DNA from: Rhizobium bangladeshense
GTDB lineage: Bacteria; Pseudomonadota; Alphaproteobacteria; Rhizobiales; Rhizobiaceae
Assembly: GCF_001662075.1 (NCBI RefSeq)
Contig: NZ_LYPL01000013.1
Span: 1-64,000, forward strand
Length of the DNA stretch: 64,000 nt
Direction of reading: 5' to 3'
Shown here in pieces: positions 1-7,968 of the stretch. Each line of letters opens with the position of its first letter. Within the stretch, counting starts at the first letter, position 1. Made by a program: the position numbers and the translations under genes. The notes beneath the pieces are model-generated. The model ran no database searches and was not told where the DNA came from. It was given only the letters and a program-made list of their open reading frames with translations.

Positions 1-1
1 C

Positions 2-88
2 TCGACACCGCGGAAATGCTTGGGCTACCGAACCCCGGCGGAGGTCTTTCGCAAGAAACTACTCGCGCAAATCCGACGTGTCGGCTAG
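2..88 (+). pseudogene. IS30-family transposase, 3' end only
   Basis: A frame already open at the window edge encodes 28 residues and ends at TAG 86-88. It contains RKCLGYRTPAEVF, which matches the conserved C-terminal end of IS30-family DDE transposases (R-P-R-K-x-L-G-[YF]-x-T-P-x-E-V-F). Only the tail lies in the window, so it cannot be told whether the element is whole. The stretch 103-126, just past the stop, could be the element's terminal inverted repeat because it has the usual TTGCA/TGAA-like layout, but the other end is not visible. Confidence 0.72.
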
Positions 89-191
89 CGTCCAACGCGC
101 AAGTCGCAGTTCGGCGTGAACCTACACGGGGGTACATTCAATTTCCAAATGCGAAAGCCTCAACTACCAGCGCCGGCCGTTGCCGTGGCCG

Positions 192-605
192 TCAGCGGAA
201 CCGGCTGACTTCCGTGGCCGACTTGCGGCGTCTGATGAATTCGCGCAGCAACGGCAGGAAGAAGGCTTTGCTGAAGCGGCCTGTCGGCGGTTCGGGCTCG
301 AGATAGAATGAATTGCCGACGCTGTCGGTGTTGAACTCATCGAAGATGATCCAAAGCCTGCGATCGGCATCAAGGCCGGCGCGGCGCTTTTCGATCGCAG
401 GCACCTCTACGGCAAAGCGCGATGCCTCCGGCTGTTTGGTGGTGATGGGAAAGAACAGGACCAGATCACTGTCCGGCCGCGGCATTCTCACGCCCACGGT
501 GACCGGTCGCTCCTTGCGTCCTTCCGTCTCTCCACGCTCAGCCTCGCGCGCCCACAGGTAGGGATAGCGTATGACGCTTGCGGTCTGGATCAGGTCGTAG
601 CTCAC
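192..605 (-). CDS. putative toxin of a type II toxin-antitoxin pair
   Basis: This 137-residue soluble protein is the second gene of a two-gene unit. It starts at GTG 605, which shares one base with the TAG stop of the upstream Phd/YefM-type antitoxin, an arrangement typical of toxin-antitoxin operons. It has no signal peptide or membrane segment. The middle is rich in beta-strand-like hydrophobic runs (DLVLFFPITT, RLWIIFDEFN) and the C-terminus is basic. I do not recognise the toxin fold with certainty; a PemK/MazF-like or rhizobial growth-inhibitor family is possible. The toxin call is inferred mainly from its partner and the coupling. Confidence 0.6.
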   Translation of the reverse strand: MSYDLIQTASVIRYPYLWAREAERGETEGRKERPVTVGVRMPRPDSDLVLFFPITTKQPEASRFAVEVPAIEKRRAGLDADRRLWIIFDEFNTDSVGNSFYLEPEPPTGRFSKAFFLPLLREFIRRRKSATEVSRFR

Positions 606-871
606 TACCGACCTGCCTCATCCTCGCCGGCATAGGTCTCGACGGCGTTCTCGAATTCAGCGAAGAGTTCATCCGACATGGTCCCGATGGTGCCGGCGGA
701 TCGGCGGTCGGATTGCTTCATCAGCCGCTCGTAGTCTTCGATGTTGAGGAGGACGAGGCGCGGCTTGTTGCGCTGGGTGATGGTGACCGGATGACGAAGC
801 GCCTCGGCGATGATGTCGCCGGATTTCCGGGAGAGATCACTGGTAGAATAGGAACCGCTTGACCTGGGCAT
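605..871 (-). CDS. Phd/YefM-family antitoxin
   Basis: This 88-residue protein has the Phd/YefM N-terminal DNA-binding layout: a short helix (DLSRKSGDIIAEALRHP), then PVTITQRNKPRLVLLNIEDYERLM, which follows the family pattern P-V-x-I-T-x-R-x-x-P-x-x-V-L-x-x-x-x-Y-E-x-L. The acidic C-terminal tail (about residues 62-88) would be the toxin-neutralising part. In this family the antitoxin is the first gene and represses its own promoter. Two palindromes lie 22 to 59 bases upstream of the start and are good candidate operators. Confidence 0.8.
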   Translation of the reverse strand: MPRSSGSYSTSDLSRKSGDIIAEALRHPVTITQRNKPRLVLLNIEDYERLMKQSDRRSAGTIGTMSDELFAEFENAVETYAGEDEAGR

Positions 872-893
872 AGGCGTCCTTCTTTGCTGTATT

Positions 894-930
894 TGCTGTT
901 ATATACAGCATATACAATAATGTTGTATAT
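894..930. promoter_or_regulatory. twin palindromic operator of the toxin-antitoxin operon
   Basis: Two adjacent perfect inverted repeats share one base. The first has arms TGCTGT 894-899 and ACAGCA 905-910 with a 5-base spacer. The second has arms ATATACAA 910-917 and TTGTATAT 923-930 with a 5-base spacer. The stretch is strongly AT-rich against its surroundings and lies just upstream of the antitoxin start at 871. Phd/YefM antitoxins bind paired short palindromes of this kind, so autoregulation is a reasonable inference. Confidence 0.6.
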
Positions 931-1097
931 ATGTGAGGCTGCCCTTATTTCGACGATTGAACGGCGGGCTTCTCTTTGGGCCAATATGGTCGGAAACGAA
1001 GCTTGCCCGGTCTGCGGTGGTTACGACCTCAGGATCGACTAGGTTTTTAGCCCGACGCGCCATCATTACCGGACGAGATCGAAGGTTTTTCGAATAA

Positions 1098-1421
1098 ATC
1101 TCCGTTCCGACCCGGCGCCTGGATAGCTATCAGTTCGACGCTGTCGGCTTCATCAAGATCGACGTTGAAGGCCACGAGCTAAAAGTACTCAAAGGTGCGG
1201 AGGCGATATTGCGCCGGGACCGTCCCAACCTGCTCATCGAGACGGAAGACCGACATCGACCCAATGCTGTCGCGAGTGTGATCGACTATCTCACACCGTT
1301 TGGTTATTCGGTATACTGCCTGAAAGATCGAAAATTGCGTTCCCTCTCGTCCGAGGAGGTTCGGAAGAGCTCTTCCGGCAGGCCTTATAATTACGTTTTT
1401 TCTATCCGTAAGGACCTGTAA
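1098..1421 (+). pseudogene. FkbM-family methyltransferase, 5'-truncated remnant
   Basis: The frame is open from just after an in-frame TAA (1095-1097) to TAA 1419-1421. It reads VPTRRLDSY, then GFIKIDVEGHELKVLKGAE, then RPNLLIETE, and ends after a YNYVFSIRKDL-like tail. This is the C-terminal half of the FkbM SAM-dependent methyltransferase fold (the KIDVEGxE motif is its hallmark). The N-terminal SAM-binding half is missing, and no start codon with a ribosome site gives a full domain. FkbM enzymes often O-methylate sugars in polysaccharide loci, so this is probably a broken former member of the neighbouring EPS region. Confidence 0.7.
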
Positions 1422-1491
1422 AGCGTCGTTCGTGGCGCCCTCCTCTGCAAGGTCGTGGCAACTCCCGCAGGTCACCCCTCCGGCTACGCAG

Positions 1492-2388
1492 TCAATTTGC
1501 ACAATTGGCTGACATGGACGTACTCGAGCGGTCCGTGAGCCCCGAAACGTTGCGGCGATCGGTTCCGGTTAGCCAGCGCTCCGGCGAAAAATACGTCTTG
1601 GTCCTCACCTGCGAAGCTGAAGTCGCCTTAAGACCAAGAACAAAATCAAAATTGTTTCCACCGTCGGCTTCACGCATGAAACTGAGATAGGCGCCGAATC
1701 GTTCTTCTTCGACATTTCGAAGGTTTTGGATCGGCGTAAGACTATCCTCGAAATCGCGCCAGCACGCCTGCTTCACAATGATCTCGAACATGCGCAGAAT
1801 AGCCGGGGCGAGACGCCCCTCATCGTCTGTCGTCGGCCCAATGATCCTGGCGCGGATCTCAACAATATCGCCCATTTCATTTCCACGAACCTTGAGAAAG
1901 GTGGAACTGAGGGGACGCGCCTCGTCGCGTTCATAGATGCGCTGAAAATAACATTCATAATTGCGATTGCGCATCGATGCCGCTTTCCATTCGCTCATCT
2001 CGATGCCGGCCTCTCGAAGAGCCGCGCAAATGTTCGACCCCGAGACGCGCCATATTCGTAGAAACTGACCTGCCAGCTCCGGCTTCGGGACCTCGATCAG
2101 CTGCGGCGATATCGACATCGGCCGGAGAGAAGACGCAACCTCATCATCACGGCGGGCGGCGACTTCCGATGATGGGGCAGCCCTGTTGAGAGCTCGATCT
2201 TCAATGGGCCCAGCCGGACCTTCGAGGCGGTCGCTTCCACCGAAAAAAATGACGACCCCGGCTACAAGCAACATGCAGATCAAAAGCACTGGCCACAGCA
2301 GCCAGCGGGGGACGTTCCGCAATGGGAAACTCCAGTGTGAACGTGGGCCGCCGCCAGGAGGATCGACGTCTGATAACACCTTGTCCAC
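1492..2388 (-). CDS. membrane-anchored protein, possibly DUF6030 family
   Basis: This 298-residue protein starts at GTG 2388, with GAGG a few bases upstream. It has a short cytoplasmic N-terminus, one strong transmembrane helix at about residues 29-51 (WLLWPVLLICMLLVAGVVIFF), a low-complexity linker, and a soluble, probably periplasmic domain from about residue 95. That domain contains NICAALREAGI...W and YECYFQRI, a pattern I associate with rhizobial proteins labelled DUF6030; this family call is from memory. No catalytic motif is evident. It lies 300 bases downstream of the secretion adaptor gene on the same strand and may be transcribed separately. Confidence 0.55.
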   Translation of the reverse strand: MDKVLSDVDPPGGGPRSHWSFPLRNVPRWLLWPVLLICMLLVAGVVIFFGGSDRLEGPAGPIEDRALNRAAPSSEVAARRDDEVASSLRPMSISPQLIEVPKPELAGQFLRIWRVSGSNICAALREAGIEMSEWKAASMRNRNYECYFQRIYERDEARPLSSTFLKVRGNEMGDIVEIRARIIGPTTDDEGRLAPAILRMFEIIVKQACWRDFEDSLTPIQNLRNVEEERFGAYLSFMREADGGNNFDFVLGLKATSASQVRTKTYFSPERWLTGTDRRNVSGLTDRSSTSMSANCAN

Positions 2389-2688
2389 GGCGCGGCCTCA
2401 CAAACAAAATAGGAGCGGGTGCGAGTTCGAAGTCGAGTGACCTCGATTCTCTTTGCGACCAACCGGGCTTGGTGATCAGCCCCGGCTCGCGGCTCCTGAG
2501 GTGAGCAACGCATCTGAAAAACCGTACTGTTCGACTCACCTACACAGCGAGTGTGAGGTTAGGCGCGTATAGCGTCAAGCGGCGACCGATTTCACGAACA
2601 TGCAGGCGGCCAAACCGCAGACGATGAGACGCGATATCTGGCCTCAAAGCTCACTCGGAACTGTGTTTTCAGCCACCAATCCGTCAGC
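2389..2688. other. 300-base non-coding gap
   Basis: This gap lies between the end of the HlyD-like adaptor gene and the start of the membrane-anchored protein, both on the minus strand. Open frames here have no ribosome site and no recognisable product. No strong hairpin with a T-run was found, so neither a terminator nor a promoter can be placed with confidence. Confidence 0.4.
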
Positions 2689-4131
2689 CTATGGTTCACG
2701 TATTGCGTTATCGAGTCCGCGCAGCAACGGATACAGGAAGTAGGAAATCACCGTGCGGTTGCCGACCTTGATTTCCGTCGACACGGTCATGCCGGGAAGC
2801 AGCCGCACCGGCACATCTGCGGCATTCAGCCGGGTATCGGCAAGCAGGATCCGCGCCTTGAAGAAGGGGGCGGCCGGCTGGCCGGGGGTGGCTGTTTGCT
2901 CTTGCTGGCCGGTTAGAAAAGTGTCCTGGCTGATGGTTCTCACTTCGCCGGAGGCGGTGCCATACTTCTGGAAGGGATAGGCGTCGAGTTTGATGCGTGC
3001 CTCCTTGCCGACGGCCACGCGGCCGATGTCGCGCGTGTTGATCGACACTTCGGCTTCGAGCGGTACGTTGATCGGCACCAGCGTGACGACCGGTTCGGCC
3101 TCCCGCACCACCGAACCGACCGAACGTTGCGCCAGATCGAGCACGACGGCATCGGCCGGTGCCGTCAGCGCCACCATGTTGCGGCGCAACTCCAGTTTCT
3201 TCAGCTCTTCGCCCGCCATGTCGCGCTGGCTGCGCAGCTCCACCAGCTGCTCCATCGCAGCGCGGCGGAAATCCTCGATGAAAGCCTGGCGGTCGGCGAG
3301 CAGCTTGGCATAGGTGTGAGCCGCCTCGTCGGCCTTGCCGCGCACGGCGGTGATATCAGCCTCGACATCGAGACGCGCGTCGCGCGAGCCGAGCATGGTA
3401 AGCAGCGAGCCGCTTTCAGTGTCATAAAGCTTCTTTCGCGTCGCCTCGATCTGCGAAAGGTTGTCGCGCCGGTCGTTCAGCACGGCCTCCTGATTGCGGT
3501 TTGCCTTTAGAACGGAAGACTGGCCGGCGATCTGCTGCTCGAAATTCTGCAGCTGGGCCATGTAGAAGGCGCGCCGCTGGCCGAACAGCTGCAGCTGCAA
3601 CTGCTCGTCCGGCGTGTTGCCGGCGATCTCCGAATAGTCCTTGCCGGTAAGCTCGGCCTCGAGCCGCTTCACCTGGGCGTCAAGAGCGGCAAGCTTCGCC
3701 CTGAGCTGCCCGACATCGGCCTGGCTGAAGGTGGCGTCGAGCGTCGCCAGCGTCTGGCCGGCATGCACCACCTCCCCGGCCTTGACCTCGATCGTGCGGA
3801 TGATCGAGGTTTCAAGCGGCTGAACGACGATGGTCGGCTGGGTGGTGACGAGCTTGCCGGGGGCGATCACCACCTCGTCGACCGACGAGACCGAAGCCCA
3901 GATGATCGCCGAAGCAATCAACGCCGTCACGCAGTAGAGCGTCATACGGGCGACCCGCGGCGGCGCCCTTTCCTCGAGCTCGACGGCATCGGACTGGAAT
4001 TCTGCAATTGCGGGCGGCAGCGGCGGGCGAGCGATGAGCTCCCTCCCCTTGCCTGAGGGTTTCTCGTCCGAGCGGCCTTGGTCCAGTGGGGCGGGCAGAT
4101 TCTCGTTGGGTTTTCTCGCGTGCGCGCTCAT
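2689..4131 (-). CDS. HlyD-family type I secretion adaptor (membrane fusion protein)
   Basis: This protein of about 480 residues is the periplasmic adaptor that links the inner-membrane ABC exporter to a TolC-like outer-membrane channel. It has a Pro-rich cytoplasmic N-terminus, one transmembrane helix at about 62-81, a lipoyl-like half motif (VVQPLETSIIRTIEVKAGEVVHAGQ), a long helical coiled coil at about 135-330, and a C-terminal beta-barrel region (VPLEAEVSINTRDIGRV, LLPGMTVSTEIKVGNRT). I chose ATG 4131 because it forms a 4-base ATGA overlap with the stop of the exporter gene; an in-frame start at 4158 is also possible. No TolC gene is in the window. Its likely substrates are the two giant proteins upstream. 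Confidence 0.9.
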   Translation of the reverse strand: MSAHARKPNENLPAPLDQGRSDEKPSGKGRELIARPPLPPAIAEFQSDAVELEERAPPRVARMTLYCVTALIASAIIWASVSSVDEVVIAPGKLVTTQPTIVVQPLETSIIRTIEVKAGEVVHAGQTLATLDATFSQADVGQLRAKLAALDAQVKRLEAELTGKDYSEIAGNTPDEQLQLQLFGQRRAFYMAQLQNFEQQIAGQSSVLKANRNQEAVLNDRRDNLSQIEATRKKLYDTESGSLLTMLGSRDARLDVEADITAVRGKADEAAHTYAKLLADRQAFIEDFRRAAMEQLVELRSQRDMAGEELKKLELRRNMVALTAPADAVVLDLAQRSVGSVVREAEPVVTLVPINVPLEAEVSINTRDIGRVAVGKEARIKLDAYPFQKYGTASGEVRTISQDTFLTGQQEQTATPGQPAAPFFKARILLADTRLNAADVPVRLLPGMTVSTEIKVGNRTVISYFLYPLLRGLDNAIREP

Positions 4132-6272
4132 GCGACCTGCCTCATCTGCTGGGACCAAAGGTGGCGATAGGTCATGCAGCGCGACACAAGCTGATCGTGC
4201 CGGCCGATATCGGCGACCTTGCCACGCTCGACGACGAGAATGGCATCGGCATTGACGAGCGTCGAAAGCCGGTGCGAGACGATGATGACGGTGCGGCCGG
4301 CGGCGATGCGGCTGAGATTGTCGCGGATGATCGCCTCGCTGTCAGGGTCGAGCGCGCTCGTCGCCTCATCGAAAATCAACAGCTTCGGATCGGTGATCAG
4401 CGCACGGGCAATCGCCAGCCGCTGTTTCTGGCCGCCCGACAGGTTGGCGGCGTTTTCCTCCAGCAGCGTGTCGAAGCCGCGCGGCAGGCGCTCGATGAAC
4501 TCCTCGGCGCCGGCGATGCGGGCGACTTCCATGATCTCCTCGATGCTGGCATCGGGCTTGGCGGCGGCGATATTATCGCGGACCGAGCCGCGGAACAGGA
4601 AATTGTCCTGCAGCACGACGCCGATGCTGGTTCGAAGGTGCACCAGGTCGATCTCGCGGCTGTCATAACCATCCATGCGCACCAGCCCTTCTTGGCTCTG
4701 ATAGAGCCCCTGGATGAGCCGGGTGATTGTTGTCTTGCCCGAGCCGCTCTTGCCGACCACGCCGAAGACCGAGCCCGCCGGAATGGCGAAGGAGACATTA
4801 TCGAGCGCCGGCGCGCTGTCGGCAGCGTAGCGGAAGGTGACCCGGTCGAACTCGATGCGGCCCTGCAAGCGCGGGCGAACACCCCGCCCCCGGCCCGCCT
4901 GCTCCGGCCGCTGGTTCATGATCTCGCCGAGCATGCGCACGGAAAGCGCTACTTCCTGATATTCATGCACCATGGTGACGATCTGCACCAGCGGGCCGGA
5001 GACGCGGCCGGCGAGCATGTTGAAGGCGACAAGCGCGCCGATGGTCATCGCGCCGTTGAAGACATCGAGCGCGCCGAGGCCGATGATCGCCACGCTCATC
5101 AGCTTTTCCAAAAGGCCGGTCATCGATTGGGCGATGGTCGAAATCTTCTCGACCCGGAAGCGCACCGATATCGACTGGGCCGAATAATCGTCCCACACCT
5201 TGCGCTGGCGCGGTTCCAGCGCCAGCGATTTGACGGTGCGCATGCCGTGCACGGTTTCCACCAACAGGGCCTGACGGTCGCCTTCCGCCTGATAGAGCGC
5301 CTGCAGGCGGCGCTGGAACGGCCCGACCAACAGCATCACCACCAGGCCGACCAGCGCTGCGAAGCCGAGGACCACGAGCGTCAGCTTGACGCTGTAGAGA
5401 AGCAGGATCGGCACAAAGACGAAGAGGGACACGCCGTCGAGAAGCGTCAGAAACAGCCGGCCCGTCAGGAATTCGCGGATACGCCCCGTCTGCTGCATAT
5501 GCTTGACGAGAACGCCGGCCGAAGCCTGTTCGAAGAGCGCGATCGGCAGATTGAGCAGATGGCCGAAGGTGCGGGTCGCCACCCGGATGTCGATCCTGTT
5601 GGTGGCGTAGAGCAGCAGATAGCGGCGCAGGAAGCTGAAGGTCGCATCGAAGATGAGCGCCACGCCGATACCGACCGTCAGAACCGTCAGTGTTGCATAG
5701 CTCTGATGGACGAGCACTTTGTCGATGACGAGCTGAAAGAACATCGGAGTCGTCAATCCGAGGCCGTAAAGGACGAAGGCTGCCAGCGCGACATCACGGA
5801 AGAAGCTGCGCTGCCTGATGATCTCGGGCACGAACCAGCGGAAGCCGAAAGGCCGGTCCTCATCGGACATACGATAATTGCGTTTCAGCAGAACCACCGA
5901 TCCGAGCCAGGCCTTGGCGAATTGCTCTTCACTCAGCATCATCGCTTCGGCGCGTGAGGCGAGCGGATCGAGAACGCGAATTCTCTCCTCCTCACCGCTC
6001 CCGACAGCGTCGGCGATCACTACCCAATTGCCGTTCGTCAGCTCCGCGAGCACTGGAAAGGCCTCGCCGAGCTGAAACAGCGATCGCCAGTCGAGTGTCA
6101 GATGCCGGGCCCTGAGGCCGGCATCCTTGGCCATGCGCAGCAACTGCCGCACGGCAACGGGATCGTTGCCGACGGCATAATCGTGCTGCAGGCGCTCAGG
6201 AGCAAGATCGACGCCGTGATGACGCGCGACGAGCGCCAGACAATGCAGGTTGGTATGCAGAAAACCACTCAT
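4128..6272 (-). CDS. type I secretion ABC transporter (permease/ATPase) with degenerate C39-like domain
   Basis: This HlyB-type exporter of about 714 residues has three parts. An N-terminal C39-peptidase-like domain (about 1-130) has THR where the catalytic Cys of the D-C-G motif should be, so it is probably a non-cleaving substrate-docking domain, as in HlyB. Then comes an ABC transmembrane domain (about 160-440). The nucleotide-binding domain has Walker A GKSGSGKTT near 500, signature LSGGQKQ near 611, Walker B LLIFDEAT near 630 and H-loop SHRLS. ATG 6272 follows GGTGGG; the longer frame would need a TTG at 6290. It is translationally coupled to the adaptor gene downstream. Confidence 0.92.
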   Translation of the reverse strand: MSGFLHTNLHCLALVARHHGVDLAPERLQHDYAVGNDPVAVRQLLRMAKDAGLRARHLTLDWRSLFQLGEAFPVLAELTNGNWVVIADAVGSGEEERIRVLDPLASRAEAMMLSEEQFAKAWLGSVVLLKRNYRMSDEDRPFGFRWFVPEIIRQRSFFRDVALAAFVLYGLGLTTPMFFQLVIDKVLVHQSYATLTVLTVGIGVALIFDATFSFLRRYLLLYATNRIDIRVATRTFGHLLNLPIALFEQASAGVLVKHMQQTGRIREFLTGRLFLTLLDGVSLFVFVPILLLYSVKLTLVVLGFAALVGLVVMLLVGPFQRRLQALYQAEGDRQALLVETVHGMRTVKSLALEPRQRKVWDDYSAQSISVRFRVEKISTIAQSMTGLLEKLMSVAIIGLGALDVFNGAMTIGALVAFNMLAGRVSGPLVQIVTMVHEYQEVALSVRMLGEIMNQRPEQAGRGRGVRPRLQGRIEFDRVTFRYAADSAPALDNVSFAIPAGSVFGVVGKSGSGKTTITRLIQGLYQSQEGLVRMDGYDSREIDLVHLRTSIGVVLQDNFLFRGSVRDNIAAAKPDASIEEIMEVARIAGAEEFIERLPRGFDTLLEENAANLSGGQKQRLAIARALITDPKLLIFDEATSALDPDSEAIIRDNLSRIAAGRTVIIVSHRLSTLVNADAILVVERGKVADIGRHDQLVSRCMTYRHLWSQQMRQVA

Positions 6273-6317
6273 GGCCCACCCGAAACCCAATACGAAACCG
6301 AGGCGATATCTGTTTTG

Positions 6318-6626
6318 TCAGTTGAAGTTCGGCGAAGCGTTCGAAGCGCCGGCCGGCCCCGATTGAATATCGGCAGCCGCCGCAGCTGACATATCGCCAA
6401 CGCGACGCACCGCACCCGCTTCGACCAACCCACCGAGCGCCTTCTGCATTAGATCGACCGCATTGGCGAAGGCATCGACAGGCATGATGATGCGCTGGCG
6501 GAAGACCGGTTTCGGATTGTTGTTGGCATCACGATCGGTAGCCGAAAGCGACATCAGATCGATGCGCACGATCGTTCCGGTAATGGTGATTTCGCCGATG
6601 CCGTCCGCGTAGAGTTCGTTGCTCAT
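6318..6626 (-). CDS. conserved small protein of the secretion locus, function unknown
   Basis: This 102-residue soluble protein has no signal peptide or membrane segment. The strong site AGAGGAGAG lies just upstream of ATG 6626. The N-terminal half looks like beta strands (GIGEITITGTIVRIDLMSLS), followed by VFRQRIIMPVDAFANAVDLMQKALGGLVEAG and a low-complexity Ala/Gly/Ser tail from about residue 80. I do not recognise the family. It sits 45 bases before the exporter gene and 60 bases after a COG0523 GTPase gene in the same orientation. A role as a secretion accessory or chaperone is only a guess from position. Confidence 0.65.
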   Translation of the reverse strand: MSNELYADGIGEITITGTIVRIDLMSLSATDRDANNNPKPVFRQRIIMPVDAFANAVDLMQKALGGLVEAGAVRRVGDMSAAAAADIQSGPAGASNASPNFN

Positions 6627-6686
6627 TGTTCTCTCCTCTGGTTGATAATCAAAACGTCTTCACCTTAGGGCGCCCATGGGGACGCT

Positions 6687-7919
6687 CTAACCGTTTGAAT
6701 GTGCATGTACATGCCCGTGCGGCCAGGCCGGAAACGGGTCCCGGAGCCCGATAGCAGTCTGCGGGTCGAAGCCCGTCTCCTCACCGGTCAGGCAGTCGTC
6801 GAGCGCCGCCCTGATTGCTCCTTCGTCGAAGCCGGCGCCGATGAAGACGAGTTCCTGGCGGCGGTCGCCCCAGACCTCGTCCCAATGCCGGTCGATGAGC
6901 TGGCGGAACTGCGGAAAGCGTGGCCACTGCACCCTCGGCACCGAGGCCCACCAGAAACCCCTGGTGTCGATGCGGCACTGGGTGCCGGCTATCGACAGCA
7001 GACCGATCTCGTCCGGCCTTGTCGCGAGCCAGAAATGCCCCTTCGCACGGATGAGGCCCGACCATTTCCTGCCGAGGAAACCCTGCAGCTTTGAGGGATC
7101 AAACGGCCGGCGGCTGCGATAGACGAAGCTTCTGATGCCGTATTCCTCGGTCTCCGGCACATGGTCGCCCCAACCGAAGAGTTCCTTGTGCCAGAGCGGA
7201 TGGCGGGCGGCCTTCGCCTCGCTGAAGAGACCGGTATTCAGGATCGTGCCGAGCGGCACCTGGCCGAAGACTGCTTCGATCACCTCTGCGTCCGGATTAA
7301 GGGCCGCGACGACCCGGCGCACCTCGGCAAGGTCGGCGCATGGTACGTCGCCTGCCTTGTTGATGATGACGACGTCGGAAAATTCGATCTGCTCGACGAG
7401 CAGTTCCACGAGCTTGCGCTCATCGTCCCCGTCACGCCGTTCGCCGCGATCGGCAAGGAACTCGGCACTCTGGTAATCGGCAAGCAGATTGATCGCATCG
7501 ACAACGCAGACCATCGTGTCAAGGCGGGCGACGTCGCAAAGGGCTGACCCGCTTTCGTCGCGGAAGGAGAACGTGGCGGCGACCGGCAACGGCTCGGCAA
7601 TGCCGGTGCCTTCGATCAGCAGATAGTCGAAACGGCCGGCGGCTGCCAATCGCCGCACCTCGCTCAGGAGATCGTCGCGCAGGGTGCAGCAGATGCATCC
7701 GTTGGTAAGCTCTACCAGCGTCTCGTCCGTGCGCGACAGATCCGCGCCGCCTTCGCGCACGAGATCCGCATCGATGTTGACCTCGCTCATATCGTTGACG
7801 ATGACAGCAACCCGACGACCCTCCCGATTGCTCAGGACATGATTGAGGACAGTCGTCTTTCCGGCGCCGAGAAACCCGGCGAGAACCGTAACCGGCAATC
7901 TGATATCTGTACGCATCAT
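6687..7919 (-). CDS. COG0523 (CobW/ZigA-like) GTP-binding metallochaperone, copy 1
   Basis: This GTPase of about 410 residues belongs to the CobW/ZigA/YciC family, which delivers metal (often zinc) to client proteins. It shows Walker A GFLGAGKTT, the metal-binding GCICC motif (CxCC) in TNGCICCTLRDDLL, the switch-like EGTGIAEP, the guanine-specificity NKAGD, and a C-terminal CobW_C domain. It ends in a His-rich tail (HGHVHAHSNG) that could bind metal and that copy 2 lacks. The start is ATG 7919 or 7916; a GTG at 7931 is less likely. It follows the gene for giant protein 1 by about 50 bases. No Zur-like box was seen nearby. Confidence 0.88.
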   Translation of the reverse strand: MMRTDIRLPVTVLAGFLGAGKTTVLNHVLSNREGRRVAVIVNDMSEVNIDADLVREGGADLSRTDETLVELTNGCICCTLRDDLLSEVRRLAAAGRFDYLLIEGTGIAEPLPVAATFSFRDESGSALCDVARLDTMVCVVDAINLLADYQSAEFLADRGERRDGDDERKLVELLVEQIEFSDVVIINKAGDVPCADLAEVRRVVAALNPDAEVIEAVFGQVPLGTILNTGLFSEAKAARHPLWHKELFGWGDHVPETEEYGIRSFVYRSRRPFDPSKLQGFLGRKWSGLIRAKGHFWLATRPDEIGLLSIAGTQCRIDTRGFWWASVPRVQWPRFPQFRQLIDRHWDEVWGDRRQELVFIGAGFDEGAIRAALDDCLTGEETGFDPQTAIGLRDPFPAWPHGHVHAHSNG

Positions 7920-7968
7920 CGATACTCTCACTCTTTACGGCATGCTTGGTCTTGCTCCCGCGTGGGCG

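Noticed and set aside
986..1042. Short frame starting MVGNEACPVCGG
   Set aside because: The Cys motif is suggestive of a methyltransferase or zinc-binding N-terminus, but it stops after 18 codons and has no continuation in another frame that I could join.
1179..1502. Minus-strand open frame opposite the FkbM remnant
   Set aside because: The opposite strand encodes clear FkbM motifs; this frame has none.
4086..5957. Long plus-strand open frame (623 codons) opposite the ABC exporter
   Set aside because: It mirrors the exporter's codon pattern on the other strand; composition is Asp/Ala/Arg/Gln-rich with no domains and no ribosome site.
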